From assembly GCF_004798865.1 (NCBI RefSeq), contig NW_025335268.1, positions 92,925,136-92,989,135 on the forward strand: 64,000 bases of DNA, in the 5' to 3' direction. This DNA is from Varanus komodoensis. Lineage: Eukaryota > Chordata > Lepidosauria > Squamata > Varanidae. The notes under the pieces were generated by a model. It saw only the letters and a list, made by a program, of their open reading frames with translations. It was not told the DNA's origin and did not search any database. Of this stretch, positions 47,601 to 58,771 are shown piece by piece (position 1 is the stretch's first letter; every line of letters starts with the position of its first letter). Made by a program: the position numbers and the translations under genes.

Positions 47601-50600
47601 GCTGAAGGCCTTCTTCATTAGCAGTGCCAGATAATTCTTCTGAAGTTGTGTTTTCTGGGTAATTGTCCACTTAACAATCTAGTGCCTTAATGACAGCACA
47701 CAGTAGAGAGCTCTTTAGTTTGATTTATGCCTTTCTTGGATCTGGGTGTATGATCCGGAGACAAAGATTCTGGAAGCTTCACACAGCAATGATCTGTGAC
47801 AGGTTCTTTCACTTCAAGCACCAGTTGTAAAAAATGCATGCCACTCTTTTTAGATATATTCCTGAATTATTCTTCTAGAAATGGACCTCTGTTGTTGAGT
47901 ATTTGTGGTGGATTTAGCCTGTCCTCATGGATGCCATCTGCCAAGGACCCCCCATGGAATCTCTGTAGCTGTGGAGGTTACTTGGTTTTGCCCAAACCAT
48001 GGAGGACTTCCTGGGAGGTGGTAAGATGTTCACAGGAAGAATGGAAGCTTGGTTTATTACTTGAAGCAGAATGAAGTTGTAAGATGGTAGCATGCTTAAG
48101 TGGTGGGATTTCCTGCTACTACCTCCGATTGCCAGTGAGGAATGTCATTTGTGAGTGCTCTGCCATGTGAAGAGAGTCCTTGAAAACAGAAAACTAGCAT
48201 ATGAAGGAGTGACATTCTGGTTTTCTATTTGCAGGGAATTTTTAATTTATGAAAGCATTTTAAAATGGCACCCTGACCTGCAGCTTGAAGGGCTAAACTC
48301 CTTTGGGCCACCTCGGCATTCTAACACCTCAATCAGTTTCATGTTTTGATTAGATGTAATTGTGCAGGAAATGTATAGTTAAGACCTAATCCTTGCTGAA
48401 GGGATAGATTTGTGCCTGGGCTATACCATTTCAGACTACAATGGTTCAGGGCTATACCATTTCAGACTGCAGCTACAGGGTTCACATGACCTAATGCTCT
48501 GTAAATTTCTTTAAAGACATCCACACATATAGAAGACTAGATGTTTGCCGTGGCATACTAGTTTGCTCCATGCAGGTAATGTTTTTGTAGAGAAGAGTAT
48601 TCAATCATTTGAGCTCCATCACTCCCGAACTCCTATAATTGAGAGAAGAGACAGGCTTTTTCCCTCAGTGAAAACTAGAGCTTAGGTGCTGTAAAGGGAC
48701 TGCTACCATTCTAGTCACTGGGGCTTTGGAACGCTTAGCTTTGGCTGGATTACATCCAGTAGTGGTAAGAGCTTTAGCTTAAATGTTAATGTCTTGATTC
48801 ATGGCACTCTCCCTATGTTTCTGTGCACAACAAGATTTATAAAAGGAAAAGAAATCTACTTGTTGTGTTTTCTCTTTTCATAGTTTCCAGTTTTTAATTT
48901 TCACTGTTCCTGAGGAAAACAATTTAGAAAAAAATTAAATTAATGTAGCTACCCAAAGGAGAGGAAAAGAAATACCATCCAGCCAAATCCTGCAGGGTGT
49001 TTTTTATCATGCCATGACTGCATTGCCTTGATGCTTTACATCTTAGCACCCCCAAAGAGGGCTATTATTATGGAATGATACATGCCCAATCATTAAAAAA
49101 AACCTAGACAATTATGAAATTATCAAACACTTCAGCCACCTGGTTTTATTGACCTATTCTGCTCTCTAATTCACATTTCTATAGCAACTTGAGCCAATGT
49201 GCCTGATATGTAAATTATAAACATGAAGCAGTTTGAGGAAAATTTATGAACTTCTGTTTTGGCTGTGAAAATATAATTCCCCCTCCTTTTCTCTCTTTCC
49301 TTTTTCCGCTAGCTTCAAGATTTGCAGGTTAAACAGAGCCTCATTAATTCTGCAGAGGGTGTCGGTAAGAACTGTGGAGATAATTTAGAGACCCAATATG
49401 TAGATAACAAATCTAGGAAATTGCAGCTACAGCAGCAAGACTGCGCTTTAATGCCTTTCCTTCCTGATGTACATGACTCAATTGTATTCTTACCAGGTAA
49501 ATTCAGATGTCCCTTTCGAAATGGTACCTGCACTGGAGCTCTCAGCTGATAGGCATCTAATGGAAAGCTTGGTGACAGGCCATCCCAGTCAAGTGCACCT
49601 GCAGGCTGTATGCCGCCCCTCAAGTTGGCTAGGCCTTCTCTCCCGAATCTGTGTCGTGGGGTCAAGGGTCATGGCAGGCTCTTCTAGCTTCTGGGCCTCC
49701 TGGCCCATGCCCATTCGCAGAAGCTGTAGATCATGGCTATTCTCAGATTCTGCCTGCACACATGGGGCGGGGGGGGGGGGGCTTGAGCAAAGCCCTTTTG
49801 CTTCTCACATCTCACTATCTGGAGGCCCATCCTCTCCATTTGAATGCTCCACCTCTTCCTGACCTTGAATCTGGCACCAAGCACAACTGGCTCCTTCTTT
49901 CCCAAGATTATTTTAAACTCATTTACAAAATAAAAGTGCAAGTCTAAATAAAAGGCTAAATTAAATGTGTGGAGCATGTGCACCAGACCAGCCTGGGAAG
50001 CAAGCAGCCAGGGAGTAGTGCTTTTATTCATGGCCGCCTTGTCCTGATGGGATCATGAGAGCCAAGACCTGTGCTTTTCACCTTCTGCAGACATCCTTTA
50101 CTTAACGAGATCCCATATAATGTGTAACTACAGGTTTGTGTGAGGCCCTGTGCAGAAAGTGGGATAAAATCTCATTCATCCAGGCACTATAGACTTCCAG
50201 CTTTTCAGAATAACGTGCTCGAGCACATTATAGCATGCTGAATTAACTTCTTCTTGGGGCGATCTTTCTCATCACACATAATGGCTGTTTTCCTTTTTTC
50301 TTTTTGGCCAGATAATATCTTTAGCTTACAGCTAGACCTCTGTCTACTGCAGATGTGTAATACAATGGCACTGCCATTTTAGAAGATTAGGGGATGCCAT
50401 TGGCAGAAGACAATGAGTTAAACGTTGTATGCACATTTTAAAATGCCCAGTTTACATCATCCTTGAGAAATGATGAAAAGTCAGTGGAAGGTTTAGGATT
50501 ATGGAAACAGAATACTTTAAGACCCAAAGCCTTAGAGGAACATTTGGGGTAATGTAGTAGAATGCAACTGACTCTGTAGGTTCATATGGAGGAGCAACGT

Positions 50601-51215
50601 TGATAAATTACACCACGGCATAGCTAAGGGGCAGAGGGAGTATGGTGCTCCCTCTTTAAATTTATGTCTCCTCTACACTATGCTGCAGGAGTATGATATA
50701 TTCCTGTTGTTGCCCGTTATGTTGTGTATCTGGGAATGTGCTTGCAATCCCGTTGTGGGTGTGATGGACAGGTTAAACTTTCTATCTCTTCTATATTTGT
50801 TAAGAATGCATCAATACCAGCCAAAGAACCTTGGCTGTATAGTTCATGCTGTTAAAAATAAAAGTGTGTCATTAGTTTTGAAACATAACAGCAGAGACTG
50901 CTTTCAGTTTCACATGATAGAACTCCCCACCTGGAAGCCAAAGTGTTTTTGGAGTTCTAGATAGAAGGGCTACAATGTATATAGGAGTTAAATTTAAGTT
51001 TTTACAATTGTGTAAAATAGGTTAGCATTAGTCCATTTGTATATTTAAAGAGAAGTTGCCTAAGGTCACCCAATAAGTCTGCCTGAACAGGTATTTGAAT
51101 CTTTCAAGGATTCAATACGGCATTTTGCCCCTTGCTGACCAGAGCTGAGTAATCTTGTGCTTTGATAAGGGTCACTTTGAATGTTAACATTTTCCTACCT
51201 ATGCGCAAAGCTGTT
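44670..51215. other. Intergenic stretch, no gene recognised
   Basis: This 6.5-kb stretch has no repeat I can name with confidence. It contains a perfect 12-bp hairpin (45623-45650), a GGTTAGTT-type short run near 45893-45912, and a 31-bp tandem duplication (48418-48479). Around 45920-46330 and 46411-46902, frames of 136 (minus) and 163 (plus) codons overlap frames on the other strand and show no domain. A G run at about 49766-49780 interrupts another unassigned frame pair. Confidence 0.45.
48418..48479 (+). repeat. 31-bp tandem duplication
   Basis: GGGCTATACCATTTCAGACT occurs at 48418-48437 and again at 48449-48468, exactly 31 bases apart. It is a small recent duplication in otherwise unique sequence. 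Confidence 0.9.
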
Positions 51216-51217
51216 GA

Positions 51218-51419
51218 TCACTGATTCGGGTGGCGGACTCCGGTGATTGGGGTTCTAGTCCCCACTCAGCCAGCTAGGTGACAGTCACTCACTCTCAGCA
51301 TTACCTACCTCACAGGGTTGTTTTTGTGATGATAAAAATGCAGTGAAGAACTATGTAAGCTGCCTTGGGTTCTTTGCAAGAAGAAAAAGGCAGGATATAA
51401 ATGCAATGTGATAATAACA
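51218..51419 (+). repeat. tRNA-derived SINE, full length
   Basis: The head contains GGCGGACTCCGGTGATTGGG and a B box GGTTCTAGTCC at 51250-51260. The body holds GGTGACAGTCACTCACTCTC and ACCTACCTCACAGGGTTGTT. The 3' part is CTATGTAAGCTGCCTTGGGT, AAGGCAGGATATAAATGCAA and a short ATAATAACAA tail. The head is the best preserved in the window. Confidence 0.88.
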
Positions 51420-53975
51420 ACCTCTTCTTTAGAAGTAAGCATTTGGCCAATGACTTCCTGCAAAAAGCAATGTCTTTTAGATCACTTTCTGAAATGATAC
51501 ATGTGTTTTGTTTCATGTTAGCACTTTTATGTTATATTATTATTTTTCATTCCAGTAGGCCTCTTTTGGCAGTCAAACCTTGATTGCCTTAGATTGTAAG
51601 GGGCTTGGGACAGGACTATTCTCACTTAGAAATAGAGTCTGTGGGACATGATACTATATAATTCAAACAAACAAATACACACATATGGTATATAACTAAT
51701 ATACAAAGCACTGAGTTGTACAGCTGCGTGCATACAACTGCACGGTCCCACCCTGAGACCTTTTTTTTTTTTTTTGAGTAGCAAATGGTACCTCTACTAA
51801 GTTGTAGTACTAAAGATCAGTAAAGCTATTGTTGTACCTGATGCAGAAAATTCCACAAGAGCCTTTACTCACTTTCCCTTTTCTGCTGGTAAAAATAAAT
51901 AACATAACATAACATAACAAAGATAACATCTTGTGGTATTTGCATGACACCAAAAATCAGTTGTCCCAGGTGGCTGCTTGCCTTTGCTTAACAGTAGAAT
52001 TTTACACATTCTTCATGGCTTCCCAGCATGCATGTATGTAGTAACGTAGACTTGTATCTGTCACAGATAACTACCTACACCCATTCTTATATTTCTCACA
52101 GAGTCATAGCATAACATTTGGAGTGACTCTAAAATGTGGCATCTTGGAAGAACAGACCAAACAATTATTTAACCTGTGGTAGCTTTTAGGTCTCTCCTTT
52201 AATATGTCAGATGGGCCACCCTTAAATTCAAGAGGCAGGCAATCAAGTCCTTAAATACAGGTTGTCTCTGAGTAAGTATATCTAGTAATCAGGCCGATCT
52301 CACATCCGAGAGGAAGTCTTGGTAATTTAAACCAAAAATATTCCCATTCATTTCCTTTGCCCTTTGGAGCCTGAAGCATGTTCTGCTAAAGGGTTTTTCT
52401 TTCCCTCTTTCCACTGCATGGACCATAAAATTCACATCTAGGAATGTTCAAATGTTAACAAACAAAGCCAGTGACTTAGTGGAAAACTTTTTATTTTCTA
52501 AATGAGTGGCCATAAAACCAGGACTTCTATTAATAAATAAATTATGATAGTGGTCCCTCTATCTCTGGGAAGTTGGCTGAAAAACAGATTTACAGGATTG
52601 AGTGGCATTTACTTTCCTATCTGTCAATATTTGAAAGGACTTATTACAGTGTCGTGCCAAGTTTAAAATGAATTTAGTAGTTAATGGAAATATTAAAATG
52701 GAATTAATCTAACTAACTAAATAAACTTGGTAGCCCATGTTCTAGTTGCTTAGAAGTAGCTTAATGCATTTGCTGAAACAGAGCCATGGAATAAAACTGT
52801 CTTGAGCTTTCAGTCTGGGTACAGTTATTAATTTCCTTCTTTAAATTTCTGTTGCCAAAGCAACCACAGTTTATATGATGCACAACTGTGCTCTGCCCCA
52901 CATGTCACATACCCATGTTGGAGCGCTTGCAAGTACCCAGAACAGGCAGGTGGTAGGCAGGTAGGCCTGCTGGCTAGCAGACAAATATTCTGGAGGTTAT
53001 TGGAAACTCACTTAGAAGTGTCCATGAGGCATGAATGCCTGAGGGAGTGATACAGATTTGGGAGCCAATCCTATTGCACAAGATTGGTCTTTTGGGAAGT
53101 CTGATTCTCTGCACCAGCCATACTCTGGTTGTGGGGTCTCAACTTCAACCTGTGCCTCCAACCATTCAGGGAGGAGGGAAATAGAATAGTAGCAACCTGG
53201 CTAGTATGGAAACCAGGTCAAAAGCACACGGTAGGTAGGAGGAGAACAAGTAACAAAATTAAGACAGAGATAAAGGCAATCTGTTAAAGACAGGAGATCA
53301 CAAGTACATGTTAATCCCTTGAGAAAATACATTGACATAAATAATGAATAGGAAGAAAGATTTGCAATGTGATATTGAAATATCTAAAAAGCAACAAAAG
53401 CCCATGAGAGTGGGCTAAAGATCTTATGGTGAATGCCCAAAATACACCTACTGTTGATAATCCTGCATCATTTGAAATTGAAATTTCCCAAATCAGTGTT
53501 GACAATGACTCGTGGTGGATTGCCCAGAAATATAGTTTGCCTTGACAGTAGCCATTGAGTATGGATTTGCAGTTCTTCTTTCACTGTTTTTCTCTTTTTG
53601 TTTTACAGACATTCTAGACAATATAATTGCAAAACAACTTCTGTCTTGCCCTATTGTCTCCTCTCAGGACTGACCCCCAGCCCCACTTAAAAAGTAATAG
53701 CAATGCTAGACTCAAGTTGATCAAGCATCTTCAGACCTTCTGGTACAATTCATTCATGAGGATTCTTCTTCCAGCTATTTCTTGTTCAGGAAGGCATGAT
53801 GTTAGTGATGAATTGCCCCTTAAATGCCCATAATTAGTCACTTCATATTTGTCCCATGATTCCTATTTTCAGTGTACATTTTATTCCTATTTGCTGTTTA
53901 CCCAGTGGTATTCCTAGGTATCTTGAAGTACAGCATTTTGCAATTTCATGTCTAACACTAGGTGTATTCATAATT
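51420..53975. other. Intergenic stretch, simple repeats only
   Basis: A run of 15 T at about 51761-51775 and an (AACAT)n microsatellite at about 51898-51919. No gene or named transposon. Confidence 0.5.
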
Positions 53976-53980
53976 AACTG

Positions 53981-54050
53981 TGTAATCCTATAAACACTGA
54001 GGGAGAATATCCCACAGAGTACTGCTTGGTAAGTGTGTACAGAGTTGCAA
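53981..54050. repeat. Degraded family B foldback repeat in the intergenic flank
   Basis: TGTAATCCTATAAACACTGA at the left and GGTAAGTGTGTACAGAGTTG, then CAAT, at the right match the two ends of the family B element. The centre (AGAATATCCCACAGAGTACT) is changed. This is the only clear copy I see outside the intron. Confidence 0.45.
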
Positions 54051-54674
54051 TCTGGGTCATTTATAATTATACATTTCATAAATACTTCAGATATAATTTT
54101 ATTTGCTAAGTTATGTTCATTTTTTTTTATGTTCCTAAAGTAGCAGTACCAAAAGTAATTTTTAACATTTCCTTTTTAGTGTAATTTTTCTTACACTAAA
54201 CCATAATGTCAGTGGCTCCAAAAATATAGCACTACTCATGATTATTGCTAGTCTAAATGCTTTTGATATTCACTGTAGCACACATATGAAAACAAAGGAG
54301 GGAAATTCCTATGTGATGAAGCTGTACAGCATGGTGCTTGTACAATGCAAGAACCCTGGAAGAGAAGAAAGATGCTGATGGGCTGAACAGGGGTAGCAAC
54401 CATTGTGAGCCATGGACGCATTTGGCAATTTGAGAAGCCTCCACAGGCACTGCCACAAAATGACTGCTGTGGAAAGTGTGGCAAAGGAAAAATAACCTTC
54501 CCAAAAGCCTGAATAGCACACAGAAGTGTGATCTGAGCCCCAGGATTCTAAACAACTGCTTTCAACCCACAGTTTTCAGCAGCCACAGAAACCTAGTTCA
54601 TGGTAATCCCAGCCTCAAGTAAGAAAAAACTGTTAATTTAAAAAATAGGTGGGAGGAGTAGGGTAGAGACTGAG

Positions 54675-55200
54675 CCCAGTCTCTCAAAATGCAACATTCT
54701 AAGGTTGCTACCTCAGAATCTGAGGAAGGAGACAGAAACAGGATTCTTAGCTGAAATGTGGAGAACAGCATGCTCCAACCAAGGTCTGGTGAGAGCCAGA
54801 CCTTTTGGCTCAGGGCTGGGGCAGACACTGTTGAACAAGCAGAGCCAGGATGGTGGAGGATGTAAACTGATCAGTCTGTCATCTGGTATCAGATCAAAAC
54901 AGCAGACCAACTGAGAAACATCTGATGTTACTGTTGTCTGGCCCACAAGCAGTGGGAACCACCCTAAGGGTGGAGTTACCTCCTTTTGGTTGAGAAGGGA
55001 AGAAAAGGATTCAGTTTAGAATCAACTTCTTAGTGTGAGCCTATTTCTCTAATAGCTGGCATTCTAAGTTCACTGGTGCATTTTGTTAATGACATCTGCA
55101 GTACTCATTTTGCCTAGCAAAGGCAGCTTTAACATAATAAAGGCTGTAGTTAGAAACCTCTGCTCTTGATTTGCTTGGAAAGGGGAAAAGTATGGGGAAG
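54675..55200. repeat. Diverged direct duplication, copy 1
   Basis: Shares an ordered set of blocks with copy 2 at a near-constant offset of 712 bp. Examples here: CTCTCAAAATGCAACATTCT (54681), GTGAGAGCCAGACC, TGGCCCACAAGCAGTGGGAA (54939), AGGATTCAGTTTAGAATCAA and CTTCT (to 55030), GGCTGTAGTTAGAAACC (55142). By eye about 65-75% of matched bases agree. The origin is unknown. Confidence 0.7.
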
Positions 55201-55370
55201 ACTGCTTCTAACAGGTGGGATACTTTGGAGAGTATCTGAGGGTGCATTGGTGCTTATGGGTACCATGTTGCCTACCCTTGATCTAAGAAGTCAGACTTCA
55301 CAGTAAAGTTTCCCATACTATTATGCAGAGCTGGACCCAGGTTAGAGGCAGTTTTGTGTAAAGATTGGAC

Positions 55371-55920
55371 TTATTTCTCTCAAAACACAATATTCCAAGC
55401 TAAAAAGCTCAATCACTGAAGCTGAGCTAGACAAAGAAGAGGAGGGGTTGAAACACACTACTGAAATGACATGGTTAGTGGGCAAGGTTTGCCAAGTAGC
55501 TGGTAAGAACCAGACCACCTCTGATTCAGGGGGAGCCACTGTAGAAAAGGAAGGTCAGAGCAGGAAGGATGTGAGTTCAGGGGTTCACCATCAAGCCAAG
55601 AAAATAGAACAGTTAAATAAATGTTTAACATTCAGAACATTTCTACCATTTGGCCCACAAACAGCAGAAACTTCCTTGAAGGTGGAACCAACCCCTTTTG
55701 GGAGAAATGAAAGGAGGAGAATTCAGTTTGGAATCAACTTCTGACATGGGCAAGAGCTAAGTCCACCAGTCAGGGGATCACTACTTAGGTAGACACTACT
55801 TCTTAGCAACTTTATTATTATTCACTCTGTATTACCAAACCATCCTCAGTAAAGGGTTGCAGTTTAGAAGCTTTTTGCCTTGATCTGCAGGAAAGGGAAA
55901 AGGGGATAGACCTGCTCATA
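55371..55920. repeat. Diverged direct duplication, copy 2
   Basis: Matching blocks: CTCTCAAAACACAATATTCC (55377), GTAAGAACCAGACC, TGGCCCACAAACAGCAGAAA (55651), GAATTCAGTTTGGAATCAAC and TTCT (to 55742), GGTTGCAGTTTAGAAGC (about 55856). A 98-codon frame (55448-55744, plus) crosses it, but copy 1 does not keep the same frame open. No third copy is seen on either side at the same spacing. Confidence 0.7.
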
Positions 55921-55924
55921 ACAC

Positions 55925-57120
55925 TCTGAGCAAGCTGGCCTCTGCCCTCCGTACCACCCTGCTATCTCCCTAGAAATGAAGATAATAGTGGCTTCTACAG
56001 CTACTTCACCCTCCACTTTCTCAACTGAATACTGGGTGGCCAAGCACCGCCCTCTGCAGCATGCCATAAGCCTCAAGACCAGGCAGAAAAATGTTGGACA
56101 AAATAGTTATTGCTACTGTGTTTATTATCTGAAGGGTCTCTGGGCCCCAATGTCCATGGGCGGGAGGATGCGGCTGCACTCATTATCCTGCTTGTGGGCT
56201 CCCGGTGACATCTGATTTCCCTCTGCATGAATGCAATGCTGAATTGTTAGAGCCTCACATTCTTAAAGCACACTCTACTGGGGCCCAAAAGCATTCTGGG
56301 GTACTATGGATGGCAGCAGCCACTGCAAACCTTTCCCCTCTCTTTAGAACGCTGCCATGCTGGAAGTGCACCATTGTGCACATGTGGGCATGACTACATG
56401 GAGATAAGAAATATGTTTTTATGTTGCCAGTTAAACTGTTAGCTTATATTTCAGCTCCAGAGAAAGAAAGAAAAAACCCAAAACAAAACAAAAGAGAGAA
56501 AGGAATAAAAGCAAAGCAGTTGATGGACTTCAGGAGTTTCTTTTCCAGCTCTCCTATGTACAATAGCAGGGCTTCAGAGTCTATTAAATTAAAAAAAGGT
56601 AAATGTTGTGAGAGTAGCTGAATAGAATTTCCTTTGTCATTCGGTAAGAATGAGAGGAAATCTGGAATGCTTTGAAAGAGCTGGGAGTCAGACAAAGAGC
56701 GATGGTGGAGAACTACATCCAATACAAAACCAGAAAGCGAATCACATATGCCATTGATCACATTGCCAGCGACAGATCACAACACGTCTTAGGGAACACA
56801 TAATAGAAGCAAGACAGGAAGATAGGCCAAATGCCTGAACATTTTTTCTACTTGTAGTACAAATACTTTATAGGGACCAAAGCCTTTAGTGGGTCTCTCT
56901 CTTTCATGCTGTGTTATTTCCCAGAGCCAGATAGACAATTCATTCAGAGCTGGACTGATTAGGACTAAAATGAGCCAATGCATGGACGTGGCCACATGTC
57001 TAACAAACAATATGGTACGTTTCACCTTAAAGTATAGGAACCAGGCAGACATGGTTGTGAGATAGGAACCCATTACTTACTTAAGCCCCAATCCCTAGTC
57101 CCATTTTGCAAGTAAACCAA
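55925..57120. other. Intergenic stretch, no gene recognised
   Basis: Overlapping short frames without domains and no repeat I can name. The last 20 bases (AAGTAAACCAA, then TGGGTTTACT) form a near palindrome at the insertion point of the hAT element. Confidence 0.5.
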
Positions 57121-57130
57121 TGGGTTTACT

Positions 57131-57542
57131 CAGTGCTTCTTTTGTAAAAAAAAAAAAAAAAATGGTGCTGGAACTCACGTCTGGGGGTCACACTTTTACA
57201 CTAAAAAAGATTTTCAATTCACCAACTTTTTTTGAAATAAAGAACTTATTTACCTTTTGCACGTAGCCAGTCACTCTACACACACATATACATAATGGTC
57301 GCCACCAGCAGTAAGCACTCAGCGCGCGACCACATGACCAATCCCAAGCCAAGCAGCGTCCCAAGCCGAGCAGTGCCCTCACAATCAGCGCCGACACACA
57401 AGCAGCCCGCAGGCACTATGTTAATGATTTTTGCCACCAACCTGCTATGCCCAATAGGGCGATTCACAATCACTTGGAAAAATCCGTCAAAAAAAGGTGC
57501 CAGAACGCCATTCTGGTGCATCCTATGACAAAAAAAGCCCTG
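57131..57542. mobile_element. Non-autonomous hAT DNA transposon, 412 bp, complete ends
   Basis: Terminal inverted repeats CAGTGCTTCTTTTGT (57131-57145) and ACAAAAAAAGCCCTG (57528-57542, inverted CAGGGCTTTTTTTGT) match at 13 of 15 positions. The element is flanked by a perfect 8-bp target duplication GGTTTACT (57123-57130 and 57543-57550), the hallmark of hAT elements. Subterminal GGTGCTGGAACTCAC at the left and GGTGCCAGAACGCC at the right are related; the right one belongs to a small internal hairpin. The centre is rich in CpG (57300-57430), unlike the flanks. There is no transposase; the 81-codon frame on the minus strand has no hAT domain. Intact ends and surviving CpG suggest a fairly young insertion. 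Confidence 0.88.
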
Positions 57543-57550
57543 GGTTTACT

Positions 57551-58770
57551 ACTGAAAATACTTCAAACCAAGGTACAAACTCACAATTGCAGAATGTATC
57601 AACTACAGTATTACCCTAATTCTAATCCCTCGATAGCCCCATAATTGAGCAGGTCACCATCTACATGAAAAACTTAACTTCTGTCCCCCACTCTCTTGCC
57701 TGCTGGGAAACAACAAACAGAAATAGCTATGTGCAGTGTCCTACTAAGTGCACAGTGGTACCCAATTAAGCCAATGTATTTTCCGTTTAGCTGCATCACA
57801 GAACCATTTTCTTCAGAGCAGTTATGAACCGGTGTTTATTTGCCTTCTTGGTGGTATCCATGACATACACTAAAGTTAAACTTCAGCTTAAGTAGCACCA
57901 CCCACATGTTCTGCTAGGAGAGCAAGGACAGCTTGCTTGCCCTGCTGATCTTCTGCACACCGTCTTCTTACTAGGATGCCTCCTACTGCTGCCACACATT
58001 TTCTGGTTAAGGAAGACCCTCTCAACGTCCAAGGGAACAAAGTGCTTTAAACGTTCTTTTTCTCACCAGTTATGCTGTTTAAGACATAGCTGGATGCAAA
58101 CTGTACACGTATGCAGTCTGATCCAACTCTCCCTGAAGCTACAGAGAAACTGCTGACTTCTTGTGGAAACAGAATGGAACCTGAATACACAGCATGACCA
58201 GAGCATTTCATGAGTTTCAGCAACTGATATGAGTGAGTGCATTTCAGGGCAATTAACCTGCAGTGCCTCAGGTGGTGTTTTGAACCAGTGAATCTGAAGC
58301 CCAAAGCTGAACAATTTTCATCATTTGAACATGAGAAATAATCCCCTAGACAGTCACTGCCTGTACTTGTTGCGTGGCTTAGTCACAGTGCCCTAAAGAG
58401 ACAGACACCTGGGTCAAATATAGTTCTAATTTCTTCCCTCTCCTTCTCACCTGCTCTGAGCTAGCAGGTTGGCAGGCAACAGCTGCATGGGAAATGTGGA
58501 GACAAGAGTGCATATGGCATTGCTCATTTCATTAAACCCCTTTGATTACTCAGGGTGGTGGTGATAAGCTACAGTGGGAGTAGCAATGTACCCAGGCTAT
58601 ATATAGCTGGAAGTTCAGGTAAGGATGCACAGAGAAACTGAGTCTATTGCCTCAAGTGTCTTTGGAGTTACTTTATATTCATGGGGTGCTTCAGTCTTCC
58701 TGCCTGGCAAAAGTTGTCATAGAATTCATGTGAAGAAGCCTCAGGTTGACTTTTCTGGGGGATCTTAATA
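57551..58770. other. Intergenic stretch, no gene recognised
   Basis: Two overlapping minus-strand frames at 58047-58314 lack domains. No repeat I can name. Confidence 0.5.
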
Positions 58771-58771
58771 C

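Noticed and set aside
57276-57521. 81-codon minus-strand frame inside the hAT element as a transposase piece
   Set aside because: The residues match no hAT transposase motif, and the element is too short to hold one; it is a side effect of the GC-rich body.
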